The notes below the pieces were generated by a model. That model saw only the letters and a list, made by a program, of their open reading frames with translations, did no database searches and was not told the DNA's origin. A stretch of DNA of 64,000 bases. Source: Atherix ibis. Lineage: Eukaryota; Arthropoda; Insecta; Diptera; Athericidae. A program made the translations under genes and the position numbers. Of the stretch, positions 10,711 to 22,411 are shown one piece after another. The DNA lies in assembly GCA_958298945.1 (NCBI GenBank), contig OY282608.1, forward strand, positions 66,006,951 to 66,070,950, given 5' to 3'. Numbering within the stretch: the first letter of the stretch is position 1; every line of letters starts with the position of its first letter.

Positions 10711-13325
10711 TCGTTGGCTTGTTGGCTTGTTGGTTTATTGGTTTGTTGGCTTGTTGGTTACTTAGTTTGTTGGTTTGTTGGCTTGTTGGTTTGTTGGCTT
10801 GTTGGTTTGTTGGTTTGTTGGCTTGTTGGCTTGTTGGTTTGTTGGTTTGTTGGATTGTTGGCTAGTTGGTTTGTTGGTTTGTTGGCTTGTTGGTTTGTTG
10901 GCTTGTTGGTTTGTTAGTTTGTTGGTTTGTTGGTTTGTTGGTTTGTTGGTTTGTTGGTTTATTTGTTTGTTGGTTTGTTGGCCTGTTGGTTTGTTGGTTT
11001 GTTGGTTTGTTGGCTTGTTGGTTTGTTGGTTTGTTGGCTTGTTGGCTTTTTGGTTTGTTGGTTTGTTGGTTTGTTGGCTTGTTGGTTTGTTGGTTTGTTG
11101 GTTTGTTGGTTTGTTGGCCTGTTGGTTTGTTGGTTTGTTGGCTTGTTGGTTTGTTGGTTTGTTGGTTTGTTGGCTTTTTGGCTTATTGGTTTGTTGGTTT
11201 GTTGGCTTGTTGGTTTGTTGGTTTGTTGGCTTGTTGGCTTGTTGGTTTGTTAGTTTGTTGGCTTTTTGGTTACTTGGTTTGTTGGTTTGTTGGTTTGTTG
11301 GCTTGTTGGTTTGTTGGTTTGTTGGTTTGTTGGTTTGCTGGTTTATTTGTTTGTTGGTTTGTTGGCTTGTTGGTTTGTTGGTTTGTTGGTTTGTTGGCTT
11401 GTTGGTTTGTTGGTTTGTTTGCTTGTTGGCTTTTTGGTTTGTTGGTTTGTTGGCTTGTTGGCTTGTTGGTTTGTTGGTTTGTTGGTTTGTTGGTTTGTTG
11501 GTTTGTTGGCTTGTTGGTTTGTTGGTTTATTGGTTTGTTGGCTTGTTGGTTTGTTGGTTTGTTGGCTTGTTGGCTTGTTGGTTTATTGGTTTGTTAGTTT
11601 GTTGGTTTGTTGGTTTGTTGGTTTGTTGGTTTCTTGGTTTGCTGGTTTGTTGGTTTGTTGGCTTGTTGGTTTGTTGGTTTATTGGTTTGTTGGTTTGTTG
11701 GCTTGTTGGCTTGTTGGTTTGTTGGTTTGTTGGCTTGTTGGTTTGTTGGTTTATTGGCTTGTTGGCTTGTTGCTTTGTTGGTTTGTTGGTTTGTTGGCTT
11801 GTTGGCTTGTTGGTTTGTTAGTTTGTTGGCTTTTTGGTTACTTGGATTGTTGGTTTGTTGGTTTGTTAGCTTGTTGAATTGTTGGCTTGTCGGTTTGTTG
11901 GTTTGTTGGTTTGTTGGCTTGTTGGCTTGTTGGTTTGTTGGTTTGTTGGTTTGTTGGTTTGTTGGTTTTTTGGTTTATTGGTTTTTTGGTTTGTTGGTTT
12001 GTTGGTTTGTTGCCTTGTTAATTTGTTGGTTTGTTGGCTTGTTGGTTTGTTGGTTTGTTGGTTTGTTGGCTTGTTGGTTACTTAGTTTGTTGGTTTGTTG
12101 GTTTGTTGGTTTGTTGGTTTGTTGGTTTGTTGGCTTGTTGGTTTGTTGGTTTATTGGTTTGTTGGCTTGTTGGTTTGTTGGTTTGTTTTCTTGTTGGCTT
12201 GTTGGTTTGTTGGTTTGTTAGTTTGTTGGTTTGTTGGTCTGTTGGTTTGTTGGTTTCTTGGTTTGCTGGTTTGTTGGTTTGTTGGCTTGTTGGTTTGTTG
12301 GTTTATTGGTTTGTTGGTTTGTTGGCTTGTTGGTTTGTTCATTTTTTGGCTTGTTGGCTTGTTGGTTTGTTGATTTGTTGGTTTGTTGGTTTGTTGGCTT
12401 GTTGGTTTGTTGGTTTGTTGGCTTGTTGGTTTGTTGGTTTGTTGGCTTGTTGGTTTGTTGGTTTGTTGGCTTGTTGGTTTGTTAGTTTGTTGGTTTGTTG
12501 GCTTGTTGGCTTGTTGGTTTGTTGGTTTTTTGGTTTTTTGGTTTGTTGGTTTGTTGGTTTGTTGGTTTGTTGGTTTGTTGGTTTATTTGTTTGTTGGTTT
12601 GTTGGTTTGTTGGCTTGTTGGTTTGTTGGTTTGTTGGTTTTTTGGTTTGTTGGTTTGTTGGTTTGTTGGTTTGTTGGTTTGTTGGTTTATTTGTTTGTTG
12701 GTTTGTTGGCTTGTTGGTTTGTTGGTTTGTTGGTTTGTGTGCTTGTTGGTTTGTTGGTTCGTTGGCTTGTTGGCTTGTTGGTTTATTGGTTTGTTGGCTT
12801 GTTGGTTACTTAGTTTGTTGGTTTGTTGGCATGTTGGTTTGTTGGCTTGTTGGTTTGTTGGTTTGTTGGCTTGTTGGCTTGTTGGTTTGTTGGTTTGTTG
12901 GATTGTTGGCTTGTTGGTTTGTTGGTTTGTTGGCTTGTTGGTTTGTTAGTTTGTTGGTTTGTTGGTTTGTTGGTTTGTTGGTTTGTTGGTTTATTTGTTT
13001 GTTGGTTTGTTGGCCTGTTGGTTTGTTGGTTTGTTGGTTTGTTGGCTTGTTGGTTTTGTTGGTTTGTTGGCTTGTTGGCTTTTTGGTTTGTTGGTTTGTT
13101 GGTTTGTTGGCTTGTTGGTTTGTTGGTTTGTTGGTTTGTTGGTTTGTTGGCTTGTTGGTTTGTTGGTTTGTTGGCTTGTTGGTTTGTTGGTTTGTTGGTT
13201 TGTTGGCTTTTTGGCTTATTGGTTTGTTGGTTTGTTGGCTTGTTGGTTTGTTGGTTTGTTGGCTTGTTGGCTTGTTGGTTTGTTAGTTTGTTGGCTTTTT
13301 GGTTACTTGGTTTGTTGGTTTGTTG
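10711..13325 (+). repeat. 2657-bp higher-order repeat, copy 2
   Basis: This is the tandem partner of 8070-10710. It shares the off-register 9-mer (at about 13051) and differs by a handful of point changes, such as TTCATTTTTTGG near 12339 in place of TTCGTTTTTTGG near 9682, and GGTCTGTTGG near 12237 in place of GGTTTGTTGG. It also carries the two extra octamers near 10866. Homology to copy 1 ends just after the TTACTTGG cassette (10638 in copy 1, 13295 in copy 2). Confidence 0.87.
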
Positions 13326-14790
13326 GTTTGTTGGCTTGTTGGTTTGTTGGTTTGTTGGTTTGTTGGTTTGCTGGTTTATTTGTTTGTTGGTTTGTTGGCT
13401 TGTTGGTTTGTTGGTTTGTTGGTTTGTTGGCTTGTTGGTTTGTTTGTTTGTTTGCTTGTTGGCTTTTTGGTTTGTTGGTTTGTTGGCTTGTTGGCTTGTT
13501 GGTTTGTTGGTTTGTTGGTTTGTTGGTTTGTTGGTTTGTTGGTTTGTTGGCTTGTTGGTTTGTTGATTTATTGGTTTGTTGGCTTGTTGGTTTGTTGGTT
13601 TGTTGGCTTGTTGGCTTGTTGGTTTGTTGGTTTGTTAGTTTGTTGGTTTGTTGGTTTGTTGGTTTGTTGGTTTCTTGGTTTGCTGGTTTGTTGGTTTGTT
13701 GGCTTGTTGGTTTGTTGGTTTATTGGTTTGTTGGTTTGTTGGCTTGTTGGTTTGTTGGTTTTTTGGCTTGTTGGCTTGTTGGTTTGTTGATTTGTTGGTT
13801 TGTTGGTTTGTTGGCTTGTTGGTTTGTTGGTTTGTTGGCTTGTTGGTTTGTTGGTTTGTTGGCTTGTTGGTTTGTTAGTTTGTTGGTTTGTTGGCTTGTT
13901 GGCTTGTTGGTTTGTTGGTTTTTTGGTTTTTTGGTTTGTTGGTTTGTTGGTTTGTTGGTTTGTTGGTTTGTTGGTTTATTTGTTTGTTGGTTTGTTGGTT
14001 TGTTGGCTTGTTGGTTTGTTGGTTTGTTGGTTTTTTGGTTTGTTGGTTTGTTGGTTTGTTGGTTTGTTGGTTTGTTGGTTTATTTGTTTGTTGGTTTGTT
14101 GGCTTGTTGGTTTGTTGGTTTGTTGGTTTGTTGGCTTGTTGGTTTGTTGGTTCGTTGGCTTGTTGGCTTGTTGGTTTATTTGTTTGTTGGCTTGTTGGTT
14201 ACTTAGTTTGTTGGTTTGTTGGCATGTTGGTTTGTTGGCTTGTTGGTTTGTTGGTTTGTTGGCTTGTTGGCTTGTTGGTTTGTTGGTTTGTTGGATTGTT
14301 GGCTTGTTGGTTTGTTGGTTTGTTGGCTTGTTGGTTTGTTAGTTTGTTGGTTTGTTGGTTTGTTGGTTTGTTGGTTTGTTGGTTTATTTGTTTGTTGGTT
14401 TGTTGGCCTGTTGGTTTGTTGGTTTGTTGGTTTGTTGGCTTGTTGGTTTGTTGGTTTGTTAGCTTGTTGGCTTTTTGGTTTATTGGTTTGTTGGTTTGTT
14501 GGCTTGTTGGTTTGTTGGTTTGTTGGTTTGTTGGTTTGTTGGCTTGTTGGTTTGTTGGTTTGTTGGCTTGTTGGTTTGTTGGTTTGTTGGTTTGTTGGCT
14601 TTTTGGCTTATTGGTTTGTTGGTTTGTTGGCTTGTTGGTTTGTTGGTTTGTTGGCTTGTTGGCTTGTTGGTTTGTTAGTTTGTTGGCTTTTTGGTTACTT
14701 GGTTTGTTGGTTTGTTGGTTTGTTGGCTTGTTGGTTTGTTGGTTTGTTGGTTTGTTGGTTTGCTGGTTTATTTGTTTGTTGGTTTGTTGG
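13326..14790 (+). repeat. Truncated third copy of the 2657-bp block
   Basis: After the second full copy, the satellite continues with pieces of the same block. The stretch 13299-13640 follows the order found after 11266 (offset 2033). From 13648 it jumps to the order found at 12231 (offset 1417, then 1393 after loss of three octamers), running to about 14690, where the 13299-type cassette returns. This is the pattern expected when unequal exchange joins non-equivalent positions of neighbouring copies. Confidence 0.7.
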
Positions 14791-16783
14791 CTTGTTGGTT
14801 TGTTGGTTTGTTGGTTTGTTGGCTTGTTGGTTTGTTGGTTTGTTTGCTTGTTGGCTTTTTGGTTTGTTGGTTTGTTGGCTTGTTGGCTTGTTGGTTTGTT
14901 GGTTTGTTGGTTTGTTGGTTTGTTGGTTTGTTGGTTTGTTGGTTTTTTGGTTTGTTGGTTTATTTGTTTGTTGGTTTGTTGGCTTATTGGTTTGTTGGTT
15001 TGTTGGTTTGTTGGCTTGTTGGTTTGTTGGTTTGTTGGTTTGTTGGCTTGTTGGTTTGTTGGTTTGTTGGCTTGTTGGCTTGTTGGTTTGTTGGTTTGTT
15101 GGTTTTTTGGTTTGTTGGTTAATTGGTTTGTTGGTTTGTTGGTTTATTTGTTTGTTGGTTTGTTGGCTTGTTGGTTTGTTGGTTTGTTGGTTTGTTGGCA
15201 TGTTGGTTTGTTTGTTTGTTGGCTTATTGGCTTGTTGCTTTGTTGGTTTGTTGGTTTGTTGGCTTGTTGGTTTATTAGTTTGTTGGCTTTTTGGTTACTT
15301 GGTTTGTTGGTTTGTTGGTTTGTTGGCTTGTTGGTTTGTTGGCTTGTTGGCTTGTTGGTTTGTTGGTTTGTTGGTTTGTTGGCTTGTTGGCTTGTTGGTT
15401 TGTCGTTTTGTTGGTTTGTTGGTTTGTTGGTTTGTTGGTTTGTTGGTTTGTTGGCTTGTTGGTTTGTTGGTTTGTTGGCTTGTTGGCTTGTTGGCTTGTT
15501 GCTTTGTCGGTTTGTTGGTTTGTTGGCTTGTTGGCTTGTTGGTTTGTTAGTTTGTTGGCTTTTTGGTTTGTTGGTTTGTTGGCTTGTTGGCTTGTTGGTT
15601 TGTTGGTTTGTTGGTTTTTTGGTTTGTTGGTTAATTGGTTTGTTGGTTTGTTGGTTTGTTGGTTTATTTGTTTGTTGATTTGTTGGCTTGTTGGTTTGTT
15701 GGTTTGTTGGTTTGTTGGCTTGTTGGTTTGTTGGCTTGTTGGTTTGTTGGTTTGTTGGCTTGTTGGCTTGTTGCTTTGTTGGTTTGTTGGTTTGTTGGTT
15801 TGTTGGCTTGTTGGTTTGTTTGTTTGTTGGCTTTTTGGTTACTTGGTTTGTTGGTTTGTTGGTTTGTTGGCTTGTTGGTTTGTTGGCTTGTTGGTTTGTT
15901 GGTTTGTTGGTTGGTTGGCTTGTTGGCTTGTTGGTTTGTCGTTTTGTTGGTTTGTTGGTTTGTTGGTTTGTTGGTTTGTTGGTTGGTTGGTTTGTTGGCT
16001 TGTTGGTTGTTCGTTTGTTGGCTAGTTGGCTTGTTGGTTTGTTGATTTGTTGGCTTGTTGGTTTGTTAGTGAGTCGGTTTGTTGGCTTGTTGGCTTGTTG
16101 GTTTGTTTGTTTTTTGGTTTGTTGGTTTGTTGGTTTGTTGGTTTGTTGGTTTGTTGGTTTATTTGTTTGTTGGTTTGTTGGCTTGTTGGTTTGTTGGTTT
16201 GTTGGTTTGTTGGTTTGTTGGTTTGTTGGTTTGTTGGTTTGTTGGTTTGTTGGCTTGTTGGCTTGTTGGTTTGCTGGTTTGTTGGTTTTTGGTTTGTTGG
16301 TTTGTTGGCTTGTTAGCTTGTTGGTTTGTTGGTTTGTTGGTTTATTGGTTTGTTTGTTTATTGGTTTGTTAGCATGTTGGTTTGTTGGTTTGTTGGTTTG
16401 TTCGTTTTTTGGTTTGTTGGTTTGTTGGTTTGTTGGCTTGTTGGTTTGTTCGTTTGTTGGTTTGTTGGCTTGTTGGCTTATTGGTTTGTTGGTTTGTTGG
16501 TTTGTTCGTTTGTTGGTTTGTTGGTTTGTTGGTTTGTTGGCTTGTTGGCTTGTTGGTTTGTTGGTTTGTTTGTTTGTTTGTTGGTTTGTTGGTTTGTTTG
16601 TTTGTCGGTTTGTTGGTTTGTTGGTTTGTTGGTTTGTTGGTTTGTTGGTTTGTTGGCTTGTTGGCTTGTTGGTTTGTTGGTTTGTTCGTTTGTTGGTTTG
16701 TTGGTTTGTTGGTTTGTTGGGTTATTGGCTTGTTGGTTTGTTGGTTTGTTGGTTTGTTCGTTTGTTGGTTTGTTGGTTTATTC

Positions 16784-17327
16784 GTTTGTTGGCTTGTTGG
16801 TTTGTTGGCTTGTTGGCTTGTTGGTTTGTTGGTTTGTTGGTTTGTTGGTTTGTTGGTTTGTTCGTTTGTTGGTTTGTTTGTTTGTTGGTTGGTTCATTCG
16901 TTGGCTTGTTGGCTTGTTGGTTTGTTGGTTTGTTGGTTTTTTGGTTTGTTGGTTTGTTGGTTTTTTGGTTTGTTGGTTTGTTGGTTTGTTGGTTTGTTTA
17001 TTTGTTGGTTTGTTGGCTTGTTGGCTTGTTGGTTTGTTGGTTTTTTGGTTTGTTGGTTTGTTCGTTTGTTGGTTTGTGTGTATGTTGGTTTGTTCGTTTG
17101 TTGGTTCGTTGGTTACTTGGTTTGTTGGTTTGTTGGTTTGTTGGTTTGTTGGCTTGTTTGTTTGTTGGCTTGTTGGTTTGTTGGCTTGTTGGCTTGTTGG
17201 TTTGTTGGTTTGCTTGTTTGTTCGTTTGTTGGTTTGTTTGTTTGTTGGTTTGTTCGCTTGTTGGTTCGTTGGTTACTTGGTTTGTTGATTTGTTAGTTTG
17301 TTGGTTTGTTGGTTTGTTGGTTTGTTG
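16784..17327 (+). repeat. 544-bp tandem repeat, first copy in block 1
   Basis: The string from TTGGCTTG at 16791 through TTACTTGGTTTGTTGATTTG near 17273 repeats with a constant 544-bp offset (68 octamers, fully in register). Shared rare units are GTTCATTCG (16892 and 17436), GTGTGTATG (about 17077 and 17621) and TTCGCTTG (17253 and 17797). Confidence 0.88.
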
Positions 17328-17871
17328 GTTTGTTGGCTTGTTGGTTTGTTGGCTTGTTGGCTTGTTGGTTTGTTGGTTTGTTGGTTTGTTGGTTTGTTGG
17401 TTTGTTCGTTTGTTGGTTTGTTTGTTTGTTGGTTGGTTCATTCGTTGGCTTGTTGGCTTGTTGGTTTGTTGGTTTGTTGGTTTTTTGGTTTGTTGGTTTG
17501 TTGGTTTTTTGGTTTGTTGGTTTATTGGTTTGTTGGTTTGTTTATTTGTTGGTTTGTTGGCTTGTTGGCTTGTTGGTTTGTTGGTTTTTTGGTTTGTTGG
17601 TTTGTTCGTTTGTTGGTTTGTGTGTATGTTGGTTTGTTCGTTTGTTGGTTCGTTGGTTACTTGGTTTGTTGGTTTGTTGGTTTGTTGGTTTGTTGGCTTG
17701 TTTGTTTGTTGGCTTGTTGGTTTGTTGGCTTGTTGGCTTGTTGGTTTGTTGGTTTGCTTGTTTGTTCGTTTGTTTGTTTGTTTGTTTGTTGGTTTGTTCG
17801 CTTGTTGGTTCGTTGGTTACTTGGTTTGTTGATTTGTTAGTTTGTTGGTTTGTTGGTTTGTTGGTTTGTTG
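17328..17871 (+). repeat. 544-bp tandem repeat, second copy in block 1
   Basis: This is the direct partner of 16784-17327. It has diverged slightly: near 17768 TTCGTTTG is followed by TTTGTTTG, where the first copy has TTGGTTTG, and near 17523 there is a TTTATTGG not seen in the first copy. Both differences also appear in the corresponding copy of the second 3146-bp block. Confidence 0.88.
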
Positions 17872-19929
17872 GTTTGTTGGCTTGTTGGTTTGTTGGTTTG
17901 TTGCTTTCTTCGTTTGTTGGTTTGTTTGTTTGTTGGTTTGTTGGTTTGTTGGTTTGTTGGTTTGTTGGCTTGTTGGTTTGTTGGTTTGTTTGCTTGTTGG
18001 CTTTTTGGTTTGTTGGTTTGTTGGCTTGTTGGCTTGTTGGTTTGTTGGTTTGTTGGTTTGTTGGTTTGTTGGTTTGTTGGTTTGTTGGTTTTTTGGTTTG
18101 TTGGTTTATTTGTTTGTTGGTTTGTTGGCTTATTGGTTTGTTGGTTTGTTGGTTTGTTGGCTTGTTGGTTTGTTGGTTTGTTGGTTTGTTGGCTTGTTGG
18201 TTTGTTGGTTTGTTGGCTTGTTGGCTTGTTGGTTTGTTGGTTTGTTGGTTTTTTGGTTTGTTGGTTAATTGGTTTGTTGGTTTGTTGGTTTATTTGTTTG
18301 TTGGTTTGTTGGCTTGTTGGTTTGTTGGTTTGTTGGTTTGTTGGCATGTTGGTTTGTTTGTTTGTTGGCTTATTGGCTTGTTGCTTTGTTGGTTTGTTGG
18401 TTTGTTGGCTTGTTGGTTTATTAGTTTGTTGGCTTTTTGGTTACTTGGTTTGTTGGTTTGTTGGTTTGTTGGCTTGTTGGTTTGTTGGCTTGTTGGCTTG
18501 TTGGTTTGTTGGTTTGTTGGTTTGTTGGCTTGTTGGCTTGTTGGTTTGTCGTTTTGTTGGTTTGTTGGTTTGTTGGTTTGTTGGTTTGTTGGTTTGTTGG
18601 CTTGTTGGTTTGTTGGTTTGTTGGCTTGTTGGCTTGTTGGCTTGTTGCTTTGTCGGTTTGTTGGTTTGTTGGCTTGTTGGCTTGTTGGTTTGTTAGTTTG
18701 TTGGCTTTTTGGTTTGTTGGTTTGTTGGCTTGTTGGCTTGTTGGTTTGTTGGTTTGTTGGTTTTTTGGTTTGTTGGTTAATTGGTTTGTTGGTTTGTTGG
18801 TTTGTTGGTTTATTTGTTTGTTGATTTGTTGGCTTGTTGGTTTGTTGGTTTGTTGGTTTGTTGGCTTGTTGGTTTGTTGGCTTGTTGGTTTGTTGGTTTG
18901 TTGGCTTGTTGGCTTGTTGCTTTGTTGGTTTGTTGGTTTGTTGGTTTGTTGGCTTGTTGGTTTGTTTGTTTGTTGGCTTTTTGGTTACTTGGTTTGTTGG
19001 TTTGTTGGTTTGTTGGCTTGTTGGTTTGTTGGCTTGTTGGTTTGTTGGTTTGTTGGTTGGTTGGCTTGTTGGCTTGTTGGTTTGTCGTTTTGTTGGTTTG
19101 TTGGTTTGTTGGTTTGTTGGTTTGTTGGTTGGTTGGTTTGTTGGCTTGTTGGTTGTTCGTTTGTTGGCTAGTTGGCTTGTTGGTTTGTTGATTTGTTGGC
19201 TTGTTGGTTTGTTAGTGAGTCGGTTTGTTGGCTTGTTGGCTTGTTGGTTTGTTTGTTTTTTGGTTTGTTGGTTTGTTGGTTTGTTGGTTTGTTGGTTTGT
19301 TGGTTTATTTGTTTGTTGGTTTGTTGGCTTGTTGGTTTGTTGGTTTGTTGGTTTGTTGGTTTGTTGGTTTGTTGGTTTGTTGGTTTGTTGGTTTGTTGGC
19401 TTGTTGGCTTGTTGGTTTGCTGGTTTGTTGGTTTTTGGTTTGTTGGTTTGTTGGCTTGTTAGCTTGTTGGTTTGTTGGTTTGTTGGTTTATTGGTTTGTT
19501 TGTTTATTGGTTTGTTAGCATGTTGGTTTGTTGGTTTGTTGGTTTGTTCGTTTTTTGGTTTGTTGGTTTGTTGGTTTGTTGGCTTGTTGGTTTGTTCGTT
19601 TGTTGGTTTGTTGGCTTGTTGGCTTATTGGTTTGTTGGTTTGTTGGTTTGTTCGTTTGTTGGTTTGTTGGTTTGTTGGTTTGTTGGCTTGTTGGCTTGTT
19701 GGTTTGTTGGTTTGTTTGTTTGTTTGTTGGTTTGTTGGTTTGTTTGTTTGTCGGTTTGTTGGTTTGTTGGTTTGTTGGTTTGTTGGTTTGTTGGTTTGTT
19801 GGCTTGTTGGCTTGTTGGTTTGTTGGTTTGTTCGTTTGTTGGTTTGTTGGTTTGTTGGTTTGTTGGGTTATTGGCTTGTTGGTTTGTTGGTTTGTTGGTT
19901 TGTTCGTTTGTTGGTTTGTTGGTTTATTC

Positions 19930-20473
19930 GTTTGTTGGCTTGTTGGTTTGTTGGCTTGTTGGCTTGTTGGTTTGTTGGTTTGTTGGTTTGTTGGTTTGTT
20001 GGTTTGTTCGTTTGTTGGTTTGTTTGTTTGTTGGTTGGTTCATTCGTTGGCTTGTTGGCTTGTTGGTTTGTTGGTTTGTTGGTTTTTTGGTTTGTTGGTT
20101 TGTTGGTTTTTTGGTTTGTTGGTTTGTTGGTTTGTTGGTTTGTTTATTTGTTGGTTTGTTGGCTTGTTGGCTTGTTGGTTTGTTGGTTTTTTGGTTTGTT
20201 GGTTTGTTCGTTTGTTGGTTTGTGTGTATGTTGGTTTGTTCGTTTGTTGGTTCGTTGGTTACTTGGTTTGTTGGTTTGTTGGTTTGTTGGTTTGTTGGCT
20301 TGTTTGTTTGTTGGCTTGTTGGTTTGTTGGCTTGTTGGCTTGTTGGTTTGTTGGTTTGCTTGTTTGTTCGTTTGTTGGTTTGTTTGTTTGTTGGTTTGTT
20401 CGCTTGTTGGTTCGTTGGTTACTTGGTTTGTTGATTTGTTAGTTTGTTGGTTTGTTGGTTTGTTGGTTTGTTG
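19930..20473 (+). repeat. 544-bp tandem repeat, first copy in block 2
   Basis: This is the copy of 16784-17327 carried by the second 3146-bp block, at an offset of 3146 bp. It keeps the TTCGTTTG-TTGGTTTG form typical of the first member of the pair. Confidence 0.88.
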
Positions 20474-21017
20474 GTTTGTTGGCTTGTTGGTTTGTTGGCT
20501 TGTTGGCTTGTTGGTTTGTTGGTTTGTTGGTTTGTTGGTTTGTTGGTTTGTTCGTTTGTTGGTTTGTTTGTTTGTTGGTTGGTTCATTCGTTGGCTTGTT
20601 GGCTTGTTGGTTTGTTGGTTTGTTGGTTTTTTGGTTTGTTGGTTTGTTGGTTTTTTGGTTTGTTGGTTTATTGGTTTGTTGGTTTGTTTATTTGTTGGTT
20701 TGTTGGCTTGTTGGCTTGTTGGTTTGTTGGTTTTTTGGTTTGTTGGTTTGTTCGTTTGTTGGTTTGTGTGTATGTTGGTTTGTTCGTTTGTTGGTTCGTT
20801 GGTTACTTGGTTTGTTGGTTTGTTGGTTTGTTGGTTTGTTGGCTTGTTTGTTTGTTGGCTTGTTGGTTTGTTGGCTTGTTGGCTTGTTGGTTTGTTGGTT
20901 TGCTTGTTTGTTCGTTTGTTTGTTTGTTTGTTTGTTGGTTTGTTCGCTTGTTGGTTCGTTGGTTACTTGGTTTGTTGATTTGTTAGTTTGTTGGTTTGTT
21001 GGTTTGTTGGTTTGTTG
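20474..21017 (+). repeat. 544-bp tandem repeat, second copy in block 2
   Basis: This is the copy of 17328-17871 carried by the second 3146-bp block. It keeps the TTCGTTTG-TTTGTTTG form typical of the second member (near 20911) and the TTTATTGG near 20668. Confidence 0.88.
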
Positions 21018-22091
21018 GTTTGTTGGCTTGTTGGTTTGTTGGTTTGTTGCTTTCTTCGTTTGTTGGTTTGTTTGTTTGTTGGTTTGTTCGCTTGTTGGTT
21101 CGTTGGTTACTTGGTTTGTTGATTTGTTAGTTTGTTGGTTTGATGGTTTGTTGGCTTGTTGTTTTGTTGGTTTGTTGGTTTTTTGGTTTGTTGGTTTGTT
21201 GGTTTTTTGGTTTGTTGGTTTGTTGGTTTGTTGGTTTGTTGGTTTGTTAGTTTGTTGGTTTATTTGCTTGTCGGTTTGTTGGTTTGTTGGTTTGTTGGTT
21301 TGTTGGGTTGTTGGTTTGTTGGTTTGTTGGTTTGTTGGTTTGTTGGTTTGTTGGTTTGTTGGTTTGTTGGTTTGTTGGTTTGTTGGTTTGTTGGTTTGTT
21401 GGTTTGGTAATTTGTTGGTTTGTTGGCTTGTTGGCTTGTTGGTTTGTTGGTTTGTTGGCTTGTTGGCTTGTTGGTTTGTTGGTTTGTTGGTTTTTTGGTT
21501 TGTTGGTTTGTTGGTTTGTTGGTTTGTTGGTTTGTTGGTGTATTTGTTTGTTGGTTTGTTGGCTTGTTGGTTTGTTGGTTTGTTGGTTTGTTGGTTTGTT
21601 GGTTTGTTGGTTTGTTGGTTTGTTGGTTTCTTGGTTTGTTGGTTTGTTGGTTTGTTGGTTTGTTGGTTTGTTGGTTTGTTGGTTTGTTGGTTTGTTTTTT
21701 TGTTGGCTTGTTGGTTTGTTGGCTTGTTGGCTTGTTGGTTTGTTGGTTTGTTGGTTTGTTGGTTTGTTCGTTTGTTGGTTTGTTTGTTTGTTGCTTTGTT
21801 CGCTTGTTGGTTCGTTGGTTACTTGGTTTGTTGATTTGTTAGTTTGTTGGTTTGATGGTTTGTTGGCTTGTTGTTTTGTTGGTTTGTTGGTTTTTTGGTT
21901 TGTTGGTTTGTTGGTTTTTTGGTTTGTTGGTTTGTTGGTTTGTTGGTTTGTTGGTTTGTTGGTTTGTTGGTATATTTGCTTGTCGGTTTGTTGGTTTGTT
22001 GGTTTGTTGGTTTGTTGGTTTGTTGGTTTGTTGGTTTGTTGGTTTGGTAATTTGTTGGTTTGTTGGTTTGTTGGTTTGTTGGTTTGTTGGT

Positions 22092-22411
22092 TTGTTGGTT
22101 TTTTGGTTTGCTGGTTTGTTGGTTTGTTGGTTCGTTGGTTTGTTGGCTTGTTGGTTTGTTGGTTTGTTGGTTTCTTGGTTTGTAGTTTTGTTGGTTTGTT
22201 CATTTGTTGGTTTGTTGGTTTGTTGTTTTGTAAGCTTGTTGGTTTGTTGGTTTGTTGGTTTTTTGGTTTGCTGGTTTGTTGGTTTGTTGGTTCGTTGGTT
22301 TGTTGGCTTGTTGGTTTGTTGGTTTGTTGGTTTCTTGGTTTGTAGGTTTGTTGGTTTGTTCATTTGTTGGTTTGTTGGTTTGTTGTTTTGTAAGCTTGTT
22401 GGTTTTTTGGT
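22092..22411 (+). repeat. 160-bp tandem dimer with AAGCTT units
   Basis: Two 160-bp copies (20 octamers) lie head to tail. Each contains TTTTGGTTTG-CTGG (22101 and 22261), a TTCG unit, TTTCTTGGTTTGTAG, GTTCATTTG and the off-consensus TGTAAGCTTG (AAGCTT at 22232 and 22392). They differ at TGTAGTTTTG against TGTAGGTTTG. The same dimer recurs with AAGCTT at 28926 and 29086. Confidence 0.85.

Larger units (their letters stand above)
14792..17937 (+). repeat. 3146-bp higher-order repeat, copy 1
   Basis: Everything from 14792 to about 17942 recurs exactly 3146 bp downstream, and I found no mismatch in the landmarks and segments I compared. The first differing base on the right is G at 17943 against C at 21089. 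The length is 393 octamers plus 2. Three visible off-register steps explain it: a 7-mer near 16007 (-1), a 7-mer near 16285 (-1) and a half-unit insertion at 16577-16580 (+4). Unusual units inside include TTAGTGAG near 16067, GTTCATTCG at 16892 and GTGTGTATG near 17077. Confidence 0.92.
17938..21088 (+). repeat. 3146-bp higher-order repeat, copy 2
   Basis: This is the exact tandem partner of 14792-17937 and abuts it directly. The copy reproduces every rare unit of copy 1, including TTAGTGAG near 19213, GTTCATTCG near 20038 and GTGTGTATG near 20223. The lack of visible private variants makes this the youngest-looking duplication in the window, or an assembly duplication. Confidence 0.92.
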
